The notes below the pieces were generated by a model. The model did not search any database. It was not told the origin of the DNA and saw only the letters and a program-made list of their open reading frames with translations. This document shows, piece by piece, positions 21,480 to 34,004 of a stretch of 57,847 bases of DNA. The stretch's first letter is position 1, and each line of letters starts with the position of its first letter. The position numbers and the translations under genes are program-made. Source of the stretch: Sphaerosporella brunnea (lineage: Eukaryota; Ascomycota; Pezizomycetes; Pezizales; Pyronemataceae); NCBI GenBank assembly GCA_008704415.1, contig VXIS01000311.1:1-57847 (forward strand), in the 5' to 3' direction.

Positions 21480-24400
21480 CGTGGGAGTGAAGGTAGTGGG
21501 GGAGAGCTCGGCCGTGCAGGGGAGCAGGGAAGGTGGTGGGGGGAGCCCCTGCAACGCAGCAACCCATGCTGCTCGAAGCGCTGGGCTGCATCTCTTCCGG
21601 CTGGTCCCTCTCGCCATCCTACCTACAGACGACTCCTTGCAGCTCCATCGATCCCCACCGTTGGGAGATGCCACAATACCTGGCAACTGACTGACTGACT
21701 GGCGGCCCGCGTTAAACTTGGTATGTAGCCGGGGTCTCTGGTTTTGCCCCCTCTCCTCGAACCGCCCGCAGAGAAGGGATGATTAATCGAAAGAATTATT
21801 GCCATCCATCCACCTGCTGCACGCTTCGCACGATTGAGCCTCATGTTCGAGGATTATCGGTTCACCTGCCCGTCGGTTGCCGTACTTACTCAACGATCAA
21901 CTATCTCACCGCGTCTATCACTTCTTGCCCAGTTGATCGTAGTCAGGTCACTTACTGCCATGGGCCGTGGTGCTACAGCCTACAGCCTGCTTGCGCTACC
22001 GCCAGCATCAAGGTAATTGATTAACGAGGCTATGTCCAAGACGATCACGAGAAGGGAGTATCTACTATACATGGTACTGGCCGTGCTGAATATAACTATT
22101 TTCCAAGAAAAAACCCATCCAAACAATGGCACACACAACACTGCCCCAGGCACAACGATAGTCTGAACAAGACACAAGGAAACCATCTAGCGCTTGACAT
22201 GAACAAATTCTCGTCGGCTTGTTTACAATGTTGCTATTACTTCCTTTCAGACCTATCTTCAGTCAACCGGATCTAATGTGATGGTGGTCTGCTATACCCC
22301 CAGAGCTCGATTGGCCCTCTTGACGCGGGAAACACCAACAAGTCTACCTATCCACAGTTCTGTGCCACCGAAAATAGTGACAGTGAAGCGCAGTTTTGAC
22401 GGCGGGTTTGCACGTTTGATCCGTTTTCGACGTTGATTCAGTTACGAGGGTGTAAGATGCTTGCCTGTTGGCTGATACGATTCTGAAACGTGCAGGGTTC
22501 TCCGTTGCCGTTTTCTCAACGCCCATCAACGAGTGTAGGTAAGTAAGTGTATTCTCAGCATCAATCCCACGACCCGATGTGGACGAGTGGAAGCTCCCAG
22601 TATAGCTTAGCGCGTGGCCGGAACGAAACCGTCACCACATTGCCTCAGTGAGCGACACCGGGGCGGGGTTGTGGCCCGAACCCAGCGCCGTTATGTACTT
22701 TGCAGAAGTACCTTGACCGATCAGTTACACGGCGGGCATGCAAGTATCGCCATCTGTATCTCACACATCGTTTATTAGTTACCAAGATGGCTGTGCTAGT
22801 TTCTAATACTAGACAATATTGGTTAACTACATATATCCTACATTCTAGCTGCAGGTACCATCAGTCCGTGGATCTGGGTCCATCACCGCAGAAAGCCTCT
22901 CAAGGTGCAATTCTCGGCACCTATTTTCAACCCGTAGGCATCACCGCATTATAGCCGATAGAGTCGGCGAAGGCCGCCTTCTGCGCATGCGGAGAGCTTG
23001 TTTCGGCAAGCAAACAATCCCACATGATGTAGGTGACTCCTCCATCTGTTCGGCACACAGTCAGAGTGTGCCTGCATCAATCCTCAACACCAAGAATGGC
23101 TACCGATCGGGCCTGCATGCTGATCTAACAGCTGCCCGGCGAACATCGTGAATTTTTTTTCTTTGCAGAGTCTTCTAACTGCCGAATTAACTGGCGATAA
23201 AACTGCGGGATATCTAGCTTACCAGTTCATGCCTTTGCTTGCCGCACCTTACCAATGGACATCGGCTCTGTCCGCTGTATCTACTACTATCCCCACCAAC
23301 TCGAGGAATACCTATGAAATAGTTCGTCCGGCTATCATCGTGGGCTTCCTACAACTGCAGCTACCATGGAAGCGCGCTGCTCGGAGCACTGTCAGCTTTG
23401 CCCAGCGCATAATATGCACCACCACCACAAGTACCGCATACTTAGGCCACAGTATCGTGAGATTTTTCCAAAGAACTCCATACACTCCATATATAGCTCT
23501 TTACCGTAAATGGTATATATCCGCGCTTCTCCACACCTAATGCGAAGTATTCCAATCCCCAGGAGCGCCTTCTGCGACGCCACACGATATTGAGGCGCTT
23601 TCAGACAAGCCAGCTCCAACAGGCTGCGCAATTGGAAAACAGCGTGACCCTGATGCACCCAAAGCATTGAGAGTTGTCCTCCTTGTCGCTTAGTTATCTC
23701 CGCTCTCACAACCGAGGATTTGACCCACGACCTCTGCAAAAAACATCATTCCGCTTGCGACTTGTCATCTCCGCCTTCCCGACTTTTGATCCCGCAACCT
23801 TGGGCACTCCATCATTTGGATGAGTGTGTTTTCTTCTCGAGTTTGTGGCAGAGAAGCAAGCGCCCTGACGTGCGAGAACTCTAAATAAAGATCCTTGCTT
23901 TTCCCGATCCTGATATGTCTGTGCTTACTGTGCGTCACTACTCTTCTCCTCCTCCTCTTCATCAACAACTCAGGAGAACCAACAGCCGCGCACAAACATC
24001 ATTGCCGCACGGAGGCACGGAAGTTTTTCAAAAGCCTTCGGTCTCTTTTTGCATTAGGCCGAAAATTCTCTACTTGTCCAAATCCGCCGTGAACTTCGGT
24101 ACATAGCAGTGATCATGATGCAGCGGGAGCTCCCGATTCCCGAAGGGACTCGGAGAATTTTTTTTCTGCCTTCGGTGATCTCGGCGGTAAGATCTTTGTA
24201 TGCAGGGCTCTCTGACCCTGATAAAAATAGCACCGAGCAAGAAGTGATCCTTGCCTACATAATACCGCAGACCTTACTTTACTTATGTCAGTGCCACTTC
24301 GCGTCTGTGGGCGGCTATTTCCTACTTTTCCTTTGCCTTGCAGAGTTTTTTTGTTTTGCAGTTCTATAGTGCTCTACTTTTGCTTCCAGTCTAGGGATGG

Positions 24401-24934
24401 ATGGACTCAACGGAACATGTTTCCCGTTTTGTTTGCTGATGCATTGCGATGTCCATAAGCTATAGCTATCAATACATACTCTGCTTGCCAGCTAATTCTA
24501 CATACGCCTTTACGATGGGTAGTACCGCAGCAGTTGTATACTGCCCGGCCAGCCTTTCGCTAGGTAGTACCTACCCCGCCCCCGCGTGGTATCTTCCATC
24601 TATGTAGATGCTACTATCTCTGGCTTGGTTCTACAACCGAAGGCACGCTGCTGACATCATTGCATAGATGCATGTATAATACAACTCCTCCACCGGAGAC
24701 GTGAGTTCTATCTCTAGATCATGGCCAGAACAGCAGCTCGGTTTCCTTTCCGAGCTCCCCATACTCCGGAACCTACATAGATGGGGGGAAACATCGATTG
24801 GATCCATGCCACGAATCCACTTGTTTGTGGCGCGGCGCGGGGCGGCGCGGCGGGCCGCATGCACAGCACTTAAGACTGTAGGCATCTCTGTGTTCTGGGG
24901 GCGGGTGTTTATGCGCAAGCCACAGCGCAGAGCC

Positions 24935-24962
24935 ACCACCACCACCACCACCACCACCTCCT
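24935..24962. repeat. CAC trinucleotide microsatellite
   Basis: About nine consecutive CAC units, followed at 25030-25041 by an alternating GC/CA stretch (GCGCGCGCGCACAC). Confidence 0.9.
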
Positions 24963-25299
24963 TCTCCTCCTCTCAAAGGTTTGAGAGTAAAACAGCCGCT
25001 GTGGATAGTATAGTATACTATCTATCTATACCAAACTCGCGCGCGCGCGCACACGGCGCCTAGCTGTGTAGCCATGGTATGTAGGCGGAAATAAATGCTC
25101 CGAGAAACACTCCGCGAAACAGGAAAAAAAAAAAAACCAACACGCCGCTTGTTTGTTTTGTTTGTTTGTTGTTGTTGTTGGTGTGGCTAGTGTGGTGGGT
25201 GGGTGGGTGCGTGGGTATTTTGTTGTTCGAATTCCTCCCGAGGGTTTGGGAGCTTGATTTTTTTTATTTTTGCTGGAAAATGGAGATTACCGCGGTACT

Positions 25300-25326
25300 G
25301 CGGCTGCTGCTGCTGCTGCTGCAGCT
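25300..25326. repeat. CTG trinucleotide microsatellite
   Basis: A CTG/GCT run of about eight units ending in a short CTGCAGCTG palindrome. Confidence 0.85.
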
Positions 25327-27545
25327 GTTTGGGTAAACTCCGGATCCTGTTCCAACAACACATCCATCCCTCTCTAGGCTCTACAGCCAGTATTCGCAAC
25401 GCAGGACAATTCCCTCGATGTAGTTCTAGACTGGCAGCCCGAGAACATTTATCATAGCACCCGAGAGAGAGCTCACAAGCACTGCGTTGGAGACTCCAGT
25501 CTCATGCATGCTTCGGGAAGTGAAGGTAGGTACCTAGTTACAGGGTTCCCTCGTGATAGACCGACCGACCTGAGCTTTAGCGTCACAACATTGCTGTGCG
25601 GGTTTTTGTGGCGTAGCTGGAGGCCGGGTTCATATTCATAGCTTGTGGCCGCAATCGAGTGTAGTTTATGTTCTGTTTCTGCCGAGTAGACAGACATCCC
25701 GGCGACCGCCAGGCCACGGGCGGCCGAGCAGACGATGCACCAAATACGCAACAAAAATACTTACGGAAGGGGGCTCAAAGTTGGGGATCTACCGTGGAGA
25801 AGGGGTTTCTCCGATGTGCTACCGGATTTTTTTTTAAATTGGGCTCATCAACATCACATACAAGCCCGGGAGTTCTGCAGGAGACCACACCACGAAGTTG
25901 TGGACATCGTAGCCTCCCCCCCCCCCCAAAAAAAAAAAAAAAGTGGCCTTATAAGATGAGATCGTTCGTCCGTCTTTCCTCACGGCTCTCCGTTACTTGG
26001 TGTTGGAGCTGTTGGAGAAAATCTCTCTTTGTCTGCTTGGCAGGATGGAACATCTACTATCTATGTATATAATATACGAGCAGTTTGGTTGGGGCAGCTC
26101 ACAGGGTGAGTGATGCAATAGCAGAGCTCGAGGGGAGCAGCTGCTTGGGGCCCAGGTCCTCCGTCAATGACATGTGGAGGATAGGATGCCCGCCAGCTGC
26201 GTGAAGTATGTCTCTACTATCACCATCACCACCACCACTGCACAACTGCAACTGGCGTTCCGCTACAACCCGACAGGGAAGGAAGCGGCCTGAGCAACTC
26301 CAACTCTTGCTGCTGGAAGTCATTCTCCGTAGACTCCGGAGAAAAAAAGAAATATCAACACCCGGGAAAGAAAATACTACACTAGCTTTGTAGAATTTCG
26401 GTGCATCACCCCGAGCGATTCGTCGAAACCCCACCACCACCTCATTCATGTAACCCGTCCAGACCTCTGCAAGCACGGCAGCAGCTCCCGTGGCATGTAT
26501 ACGTACATACCTGATCGTCAATCTTTATCAAGGCTTCAACCATCACCATCACTCACTCGTCTGCAATCCGGCGCAACGGTTGAGCAGCCACAACCGGCGC
26601 AAAGCGAGTGAGTGCGTGAGTGAGTGCGTGGTCAAAGCCACCCATAACTGTGGTCACAAATGTGAGCATAGGTGATACAGAAACTGCGTCCTTTACTTCC
26701 TCTAGCTAGACAAAAGAAAACATCACAGCTGATCACTCGTTACATTACCAATTGGTTTTTTTTTTGAAGCCGTGTAAGAATACTATACGGGCCGCCAACA
26801 AGGGCCTATACACCACCCATACGCACACATATTTCGAGGCGCATATATATGTAGGTCTAGATTTGTGTTTTGCGTTTCCAAGCAGCAGCCGCAATCCCAC
26901 CTGCCTGGAAAAAATCCACCCCGGCTGCTTCCGGTGGGTCGACAGAGTAACCTCCACCCCCCCCCGCCTTCCCCAACGGCTTGCAAAGCGCAAAGAGTGC
27001 CTGTCCATCCTTACCTACACGTTCAGGGGTGCCGTGGTGACCCCGAGTGCTACCTCATGAACTCCCCTCCCAACCGCAAAACATCAACAAGGCGGCGGAC
27101 AGGATATGGGTGGGTGCTGGTCTGCCATACTGCATGCGGACATTAGAGCAAACTTGATTACACCACACACACACACACAACGGAAACATCGAAGGCTCTT
27201 TTCTTTGCCCCAGAAGCCACACTGGGATGATCGGCAGTTTCCGTTTTCGGTGCTCCGAGGCGCGAGAATCAAGCGAGAACAAAAGCTATCTCCATTGAAA
27301 CGTACCTGTACTTAGTACTTGGTACTTAGCTGCAAAAGCCCATCATCAGAAGGCATCGGAAGAATAGGAAATACCGTACAACTACTCTGAGTACACGCCT
27401 TCGCTGCCACCCTCATCCCCACTCCTACCGCCTACCCCGTCACCCGCCCATTAACAACAGCTCGAAACAAATGATGTAGAGTGTAAATACGAAAGAGGAA
27501 CAAAGAAAGAAAGGCATAATGTGTTGTACACCGCGAAATGACCGA

Positions 27546-27580
27546 ACGAAGGAAAGGAAAGGAAAGGAAAGGAAAGGAAC
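27546..27580. repeat. GGAAA pentanucleotide microsatellite
   Basis: Six to seven AAGGA/GGAAA units, just downstream of the VAM7 stop codon (on the 3' side of that minus-strand gene). Confidence 0.9.
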
Positions 27581-27701
27581 GAAACGAACAACACCCCAAC
27601 TCCCACCTACTGTAGAGAATCCCAAGCCCATAATCCATCATAAACAATCTTGCAGTAGAAGAGAGAAAAAAAAATGTCATGAAATCGTAACCGGGGTATA
27701 T

Positions 27702-28796
27702 CTACGAGATCTTGTCTGCTCTCTTCCTAGCGACTCGGGTTTTCTTGTCGACGCGATCGACGTCCTCGCTGAACTGGCCCAGCATCTTCGTCTGCAGATC
27801 GAGCTCCTCGCCGATCGCCATGCCCATCTGCTTCTGCCGCTGGACGATGCGCAGCAAACCATCAACGCCCTGGTCCTGTTCCTGAAGTATCTCCTGCTGC
27901 ATCTTCAACACTCCTTCGTTATCGAGTTCCCGGGTTCTATCCGTCTCCGGCAACGGCGCACCCAGCACTCTTCCCCCGCGGCCTTGGAACAACGCGTTTC
28001 TTTCCGCCGCAGCAGGTGGCCTGGAAGAAGCCTGCATCCGCTTCGCAGCCAACGAATTCGCCAGGCTCTCCAACGCGTCGCGCTCCTGCCTCGCCGCCGC
28101 CACCAAGTCACGTCGCCGCCGGATCTCGCCCTCCAGCAACTCGCCATACCCGCCGCTGCTCTTCTCAGCCTTTTCACGCAGCCCCGAATCGAGCGCTGAG
28201 ATCAGCGCGGACGCCTTGACGAGGCAACGCTTTGCGGCTGCGCTGGCTTCGTGTTGCTCCTGGATTGCGACCGCTTGGTCCCGCTTGCTGAGGAAGATCC
28301 GCGCATCGTGTAGGAGTGTTTTTAGCTCCCGGTGCGAATCGAGCCAGAGGGTCGGGTCTGTAATCGGCCCGCTGGGCAGGCCGCCCGAGAACGGCTGCTG
28401 CTGCTGGTGTGGAGATCCGGAGCTCCAGCTGGCCGGCAGAGCTAGGAATGAGCGCCACGCGGGACTGTCGCGCCAGCGACTATCGGCCGCGTTCAGGATC
28501 GCCAGGAGATAAGCCTCCAGCTGGGCGCGGCGCTCCTCGGTGCGAGTCGGGTTGTTCACGGTGCTGCCGAAGTAGTGTTTTTTGGGCGGAGACAGCGGCG
28601 GTGCTTGGCCGGTGAAGGAGGTCAACGATGTGTGCAGGGCCAAGAAGTCGTTGTAGCGCTTTTTGACGGTTGCGCTGCGGAGAGGAAGGCGCCAGAGGAT
28701 GTGGTAGAGAGTGTGCGGTTTGTCGCTGGGCCCGTCACCGGTGGTGTCGTTGGTGCTGGGGATCGAGAGCTGCAGTGCGTGCGGCTTTTGCGACAT
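27702..28796 (-). CDS. VAM7: VAM7, PX-domain vacuolar Qc-SNARE
   Basis: This is an intronless frame of 364 residues. An N-terminal PX domain (about 5-115) has the basic KKRYNDFLALH motif and a PPLSPPKK loop, which in this family bind phosphatidylinositol 3-phosphate. A helical middle region follows. The C-terminal SNARE motif (about 300-360) has the expected heptads through EQDQGVDGLLRIVQRQKQMG and ends VARKRADKIS, with no transmembrane anchor, as is usual for Vam7. The protein joins the vacuolar SNARE complex in homotypic vacuole fusion and fusion of late endosomes or autophagosomes. It is head to head with the SIP3-type gene, 525 bp apart. Its 5' part is repeated, in noisy form, at the right end of the window. 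Confidence 0.92.
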   Translation of the reverse strand: MSQKPHALQLSIPSTNDTTGDGPSDKPHTLYHILWRLPLRSATVKKRYNDFLALHTSLTSFTGQAPPLSPPKKHYFGSTVNNPTRTEERRAQLEAYLLAILNAADSRWRDSPAWRSFLALPASWSSGSPHQQQQPFSGGLPSGPITDPTLWLDSHRELKTLLHDARIFLSKRDQAVAIQEQHEASAAAKRCLVKASALISALDSGLREKAEKSSGGYGELLEGEIRRRRDLVAAARQERDALESLANSLAAKRMQASSRPPAAAERNALFQGRGGRVLGAPLPETDRTRELDNEGVLKMQQEILQEQDQGVDGLLRIVQRQKQMGMAIGEELDLQTKMLGQFSEDVDRVDKKTRVARKRADKIS

Positions 28797-29321
28797 GCTT
28801 GCTGCTGCTGCTGGTGTGAGGTGGGTGAGGTGAGGATTTTTGGGGGGGGGTGGGTTACAACGTGGAACTTGAACCGGGGGGGATGGATGAGATGCCTTGC
28901 CTTAACTACTCTATCTGGGTTTCGGTAAGCATGCTGGTTGGTTGGGTCATGTGCTGGCGTGGTATGGCTGGGCGATGCATAAGCGCGAGTTTATTGGGGA
29001 GGTGGCGTTGTGGGGGAGTGTGGCTGTGCTGCAGGTAGAGTACGCTGGTAGGTGTGGCTGATCCAACACACACCCGCCACAAGCCCAACGCCACAACGCG
29101 CCACAGCCACAGCCACAGCCACAGCGGTAGGCTGCAGCTCAGCTCAGATCGAAAGCACATCCATCCTTGCACAAACCACCGAACACCTCCGAGCGCTGCA
29201 GTCGCAGCTCTGAGCGAGAGATATCAAGAAAGCGCTTCGTGCGCTGTGTGAAAAAAAAAAAAACAAAAAAAGGAGCTCTCTCTCTCCTTCTTCCCTCCTG
29301 CACACTTCCGCTCTGCACATC
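28797..29321. promoter_or_regulatory. Divergent promoter between VAM7 and SIP3
   Basis: 525 bp between two start codons. It includes a CCACAG hexamer run (about 29101-29125) and an A-rich tract at 29250-29270 before the SIP3 start. No TATA box could be assigned. Confidence 0.55.
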
Positions 29322-32300
29322 ATGTCTTCAGCCGTGATAACCTTGAGGTGAGTTTCCCTCTGCGCCACGTGTGCACAAACAGCTGTCCAAGCTTCTCAGC
29401 AAAAACTGACTCCTAGCTTGCTTCCCCTCCCAGTCCGGCAACGTTAAAAGAAGCCGCCCTCGACTCCCCAACCTTCCGCGGCACCGTCTCGCACTACGCT
29501 GAACAGGTCGATCTGATCGAGAAGTGGCTGGACGGCTTCATAAAAGCCTCGACGAAGCTGGTGAGCGAGGTGCTGAGTATGTTGCAGGTGCTGCACTCGC
29601 GCACACGGAATATGCTTGCTGACGCGCGGCGGCGGCGGCGGTCGTTGTTTTTGCAGGCCTCGAAGATCCCATCAACAACTACCTTGTGCGTGCCGTCCCT
29701 GGAAACACCTCCGAATCCGTCGTCGACCATGACTACACTCTCCTTGCCCTGCAGCGCTATGCCGAGGGCTCGAAGGGCTTTTGGACGAACATCATAACAG
29801 GTGCGAAGCGGGTCGAGAGGAATGTTGTGGAACCGCTGCTGGCGTTCCAGCGCGGCGAGGTCAAGACGTTCAAGGAGCTTAGGAGGCTCCTCGAGGCTAC
29901 GCAGGCCAAATACGACTCCTTACTTGCGCGCTACTTATCGCAGTCGAAAGCGAAAGAACCCTCGGCTCTGCGCGAAGATGCGTTCCAGCTGTATGAAGCC
30001 CGCAAGGCTTACATCAGGACGTGCTTCGACTTTTGCGTGGCAGCTCCCGTGTTCCGCCAGAGCCTCGATCGGATACTCATTAAGGTTATCTCGAACCAGT
30101 GGAGGGAGCAGATGAACATGAGGAAAGATGCTACGGGCCTTTTGGAACGTTGCAATACCGATGTCGAGCGCGTAAGGAGCTGCTATGATTCCATGGAGGT
30201 GAATGAGGGCACCTTCCGGAAGCAGCTCATGGCCGCCAGAACGGAAATAGAAAAGAGGACTATGAAGCAATATCAACCCGGGCGAGAACTCGACGAGTAC
30301 TCGGTCAACACGGTGCCATATCTGACCAGCCGTCCCGCCGCTGTGGCTCCAGCCGAGGGCGAGGAAGTGCCAAGTGAGAAGCAAGGGTGGCTGACCATGC
30401 GGACCCTGACAGGGAAACCGACAAGGAGCGTGTGGATACGGCGGTGGTTCTTCATCAAAGCCGGTATCTTTGGGTGGCTAGTGCATGGCTACCGTGGGGG
30501 TGGGGTGGAAGAGAGCGAGAAGGTTGGAGTGCTGCTGTGCAACATCAAGCCAGCATTCCAAGAGGACCGGCGGTTCTGCTTCGAGGTCAAGACCAAAGAC
30601 ACCACGATCCTCCTGCAGACTGAGACCCAGGCAGATCTGTCCTCGTGGCTCGCCGTCTTCGAGCAAGCAAAGAGATCGGCCGTCGAATCCTCCTCCCTTG
30701 TCGCTTCCACTCAAGCCTTCTCGATCCTACCACCCAGCGCTCCAGCGCCGCCGTTCGAACCGGCATACGTCACCAAAGGGCATGACGGTAATTCGGCCAA
30801 CTCTGTAGTCCCACAAGAGAGTCATTCGATCCTGCTGCCTCGCCGTCGTGCGGAGGATGATAGCCATGATTTCGCACGATCTCAGACGCTTGGGCCAGGC
30901 ATGGCTTTTTCGCGTGGTGTAGCCTCACTGGATGTTCCCCGGAACGGCCCGGAAAGCCCGGCAGCAGCGTCTGGACTGCATCGCAAAACCAACTCTGCTA
31001 TCGGTGAACGCAACATATCACCTTCTGGGACCGCAACAACGCTTCTCAGTCAGCCAGACGCAGAAAGTACTTTACCGGAGGTCAGCAGCCTTGCCCCGCT
31101 GACGCTCAGCAGTGCGCCGGCCCCTGTCAATTTGCTCACCTCCGCTACGGTCACCTCGGGAAGTGGAATTCACGGCGTTGCAGAGAAATCATCCTCCGCG
31201 GAAAAGGGCCACCGTAAGACGGTCAGTCTTGATATATCGCAACAACGGGAAGCCTCTGCGCATGAAGAGGTCCATGAATATTTCCCTGGATATCCTCAGT
31301 CGCTTGTGGTGCAAGATGAGCACTTCAGAATGCTTTTCCCCGGGACCAAGAATCACGTCGTATTACTAGGTATGATGTCATCCCGAGTGATGGGCCTTCA
31401 AGTAGTTAACTCACGTCAAAAGTGTTCCGTGCAACATGGAGTCCAAACGACAAACAGGAGCTACCCGGCCGTTGCTTTATGACCGCCCAGAACCTACACT
31501 TCTATTCGCATTACCTGGGCCTCGTGTTTACGCACACGATGCCGTTGTATACCATTTCCGAAGTCAAAGCCGCCCCCGAAAAGGAATGCGACTACCTGTT
31601 CCTTCACATGAAACCGGTCTCGAGTGACGACGACGAGGCTGAGATGGGATTGATCACTATCAAGGTTTTCCTTGAGCCGCTTCGTTTGCTTCAGCGACGG
31701 ATAGACCTGCTGGTCAAGAACAGCCACAACAAGGTTGGCTCAGAGAAAGATCCCAGGTTGAACAGTAGGGAACTGCTACAGCGGTTGGTGGCCATGGAGA
31801 AGGAGGTGGAACATGGCCAGAGCTCGGATCAGGGTAGCTGGGAGGATGTGGGGCTGTATATGGATGGTCACCACGATGGACGGCGAGAAGCGGGAGAGAT
31901 CAAGCTCAACATTGCCGATCACACTGAAGAGAAGAAACCCGACGGGAAGGTCAAACTGCCAGCAGCCCCGGTGGAATACATACCCCCGGGAATGACACGG
32001 AAGTCACTGGAACGCGAGTTCTCAGTATCACCAAAAGTTCTATTCCACGTGATGTTTGGAGAAAAGTCGTCTGTATTCCAAACACTGTATGCCAACAGAC
32101 GGTCCAAGCAACCGGTGCAACAGGTCGCCTGGAAGGAAATCGACAAAGGCCGTGCCAGGCGAACGTTCGCCTACAACGCAACGTTCTTGGATATCTTTGG
32201 CCGCAACAGAAGGGCCGACATCGAAGACCACCAAACCATCGAAAAGCAGGACGGAAGTATCTGCTATGTGGTCACGGACATCAAAATCCCCTGGCACCTC

Positions 32301-33281
32301 CCGCACGGAATGGATTTCATCATGGTCAGCAAGATCGTCATCACGTACGTTGACAAGGCGAAGAGTAAACTCACGGTCTACACCCGCCTCGACTGGTTCA
32401 AAGACCCGATGCTTTCAAAACGCATGATCGAAAAGCAGGCGCTGGAGGATCTCGACAACGACGCGCTGGATCTTGGCGATGTAGTCGCAGAAGCCATCCG
32501 CAAGCTCGGCCGCTTACCGCAGCTGCACACGGCGGTCACCATGTTCGGCGGCATCCTCAACAGCCCCATCACCTCAGCCTCCGCAACTGTAGAGAAACCA
32601 ACCCTGAATCACGTTTCGTCCACCCGCATCCCTATCAAACACCGTCCACTCTCGATGCTTATCCTTGAAAACGCACTCTCGTCCGCTGAAAGCGCCGCAA
32701 GCAGCGTCATCATAGCCTTTGTAGCCGTCGGAAAACTTATCACTGCCCACTGGGTGCTGCTGCTGTTGCTCTCGGGGAGCGTCATCGGTAACTTTTCACT
32801 CTCTAACCGCGCTGGAAGAGCCTACTGGAGCGAGCGCCGCGCGGACCGTTTCTTGAAGGCCATACGTGTCGCTCCTGACGGCGTTATGCAACGCGCTATA
32901 ACGCTCACGGATCTTTCGGACGCTATTAAACCGAGCTTCTCCAACGCTACCACCACCACCACCACCGGGGTCTGTTGGCGCAAGTTTGAGGAAAGAGCCG
33001 AAGAGGGAGACGGGCCCATGGGCAAGAGGCTCGGCATTGGAAGACAGCGCCTGGGCATGGTTAGACATGATTTGGTCGTGGCGCTGAGAGTGGTCAATGG
33101 CATTGAACGCGATTTGGTGAAGGCGGAGTGGGAGCGCTGGAGAGAGGATGAGAGGAGACGTTGCAGGCTGGCAAGAAGGTTACTACTGGTTGATGGTGAG
33201 GCGCAGGGAATGCAGGAGTTGGAAAGGTATTGTAGTGATTGTGAAGTGGATGCTGCTGCCGGGGAAGCGGCGGTGGTGTGA
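29322..33281 (+). CDS. SIP3: SIP3/LAM-type BAR-PH-VASt membrane-contact protein
   Basis: Join of 29322-29347, 29434-29576, 29657-31369 and 31423-33281: 1246 residues, exon 1 only 26 nt. Order: an N-terminal BAR-like helical region (about 15-260), a PH domain (about 295-400, GWLTMRTLTGKP..RSVWIRRWFFIKAG), a Ser-rich linker, a GRAM-like region near 600-690 (FRMLFPG..ELPGRCFMTAQNLHFYSHYLG), a VASt domain (about 830-990, VSPKVLFHVMFGEKSS..IPWHLPHGMDF), and a hydrophobic segment at about 1053-1085 (WVLLLLLSGSVIG) that should anchor it in the ER. Yeast Sip3/Lam3 sits at ER-plasma membrane contacts and belongs to the sterol-transfer LAM family. The 53-bp intron at 31370-31422 interrupts the GRAM-like region. 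The gene looks intact here and is damaged in the right arm. Confidence 0.9.
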
Positions 33282-33693
33282 ATAGAAGGGGAGATTGCTT
33301 TTTGTGCTTTTTGTGCTTTTTTTTATTTTTTTTTATTTTCTCTCTCTCTCTTTCTTTGACTGCGTCATTTTTTATTTTTATTTTCGCTTTTCGGCGGGGG
33401 AGTGGCTTGTATATAGCGCAATTGCAGTAGTTTTTATATCTTCACTCGGCGGCCATCCTACCGGACTGGCTATTCCCCTTTTTTGATTCTTGATTGCTGG
33501 GGCGTTCAGGGGAAGCCCTGGGGGAAGAAAACATGCGTCTTAGTCTCTTAGGAGAGCGGAATAGAGGTAACTACAGCCTCCTGCTTACGGTATGTGATTT
33601 TCAAGACTGTGAGTGATACCCGGTGACCTGTGATAAGAGTGCCTGCTTCAGCATAAATAGGACACCGGAGAATACCACAGTCTAAGGAGAGAG

Positions 33694-33732
<39 letters not shown>

Positions 33733-34004
33733 AATTAACTCATGATGCTATTTCGATTGGCATTGCATCCCTCCCTGAAAAACCGCCGTCCATCTCATGA
33801 GTAGTTAGTTGCCACGCCATAGCACACACACAACACGCACACCGGCCAGAAAGATAAAACCCTCCCTCGCCAATCAAAAAACACCGTAACAGCAACTCCT
33901 CGCTGATACATACTCAAGTAGGTATGTACAAAGTGGTAAATGCGTCGATTCATCCCCCATGAAGAAAGGAAAAAAAAAGGAGTCTGTGCGAGGGAGCGTA
34001 GAGC
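33282..34004. other. Intergenic, convergent 3' ends
   Basis: The SIP3 and DUF7918-like A genes end toward each other. The interval is T-rich after the SIP3 stop and contains an A36 run. No gene seen. Confidence 0.6.
33694..33729. repeat. A36 homopolymer
   Basis: Thirty-six consecutive A after GAGAGAG. The mirrored site in the right arm (about 54340) lacks the run altogether. Confidence 0.95.

Larger units (their letters stand above)
20389..27701. other. Long interval without a supported gene
   Basis: About 7.3 kb. The first several hundred bases are probably the promoter and leader of the Rua1-like gene. Elsewhere frames are short and low-complexity on both strands, and no protein family was recognised. 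It holds simple repeats (listed separately) and homopolymer runs such as A15 near 25927. I saw no convincing tRNA by eye, but I could not run a covariance search. Confidence 0.5.

Noticed and set aside
21276..21698. Long frames on both strands around 21.4 kb
   Set aside because: Driven by the GGA/GGT microsatellite, giving poly-Thr, poly-Pro or poly-Gly. No conserved motif.
33480..33730. A SINE or retrogene ending in the A36 run
   Set aside because: I could not find A and B box promoter motifs, a target-site duplication, or homology to a coding gene upstream of the run.
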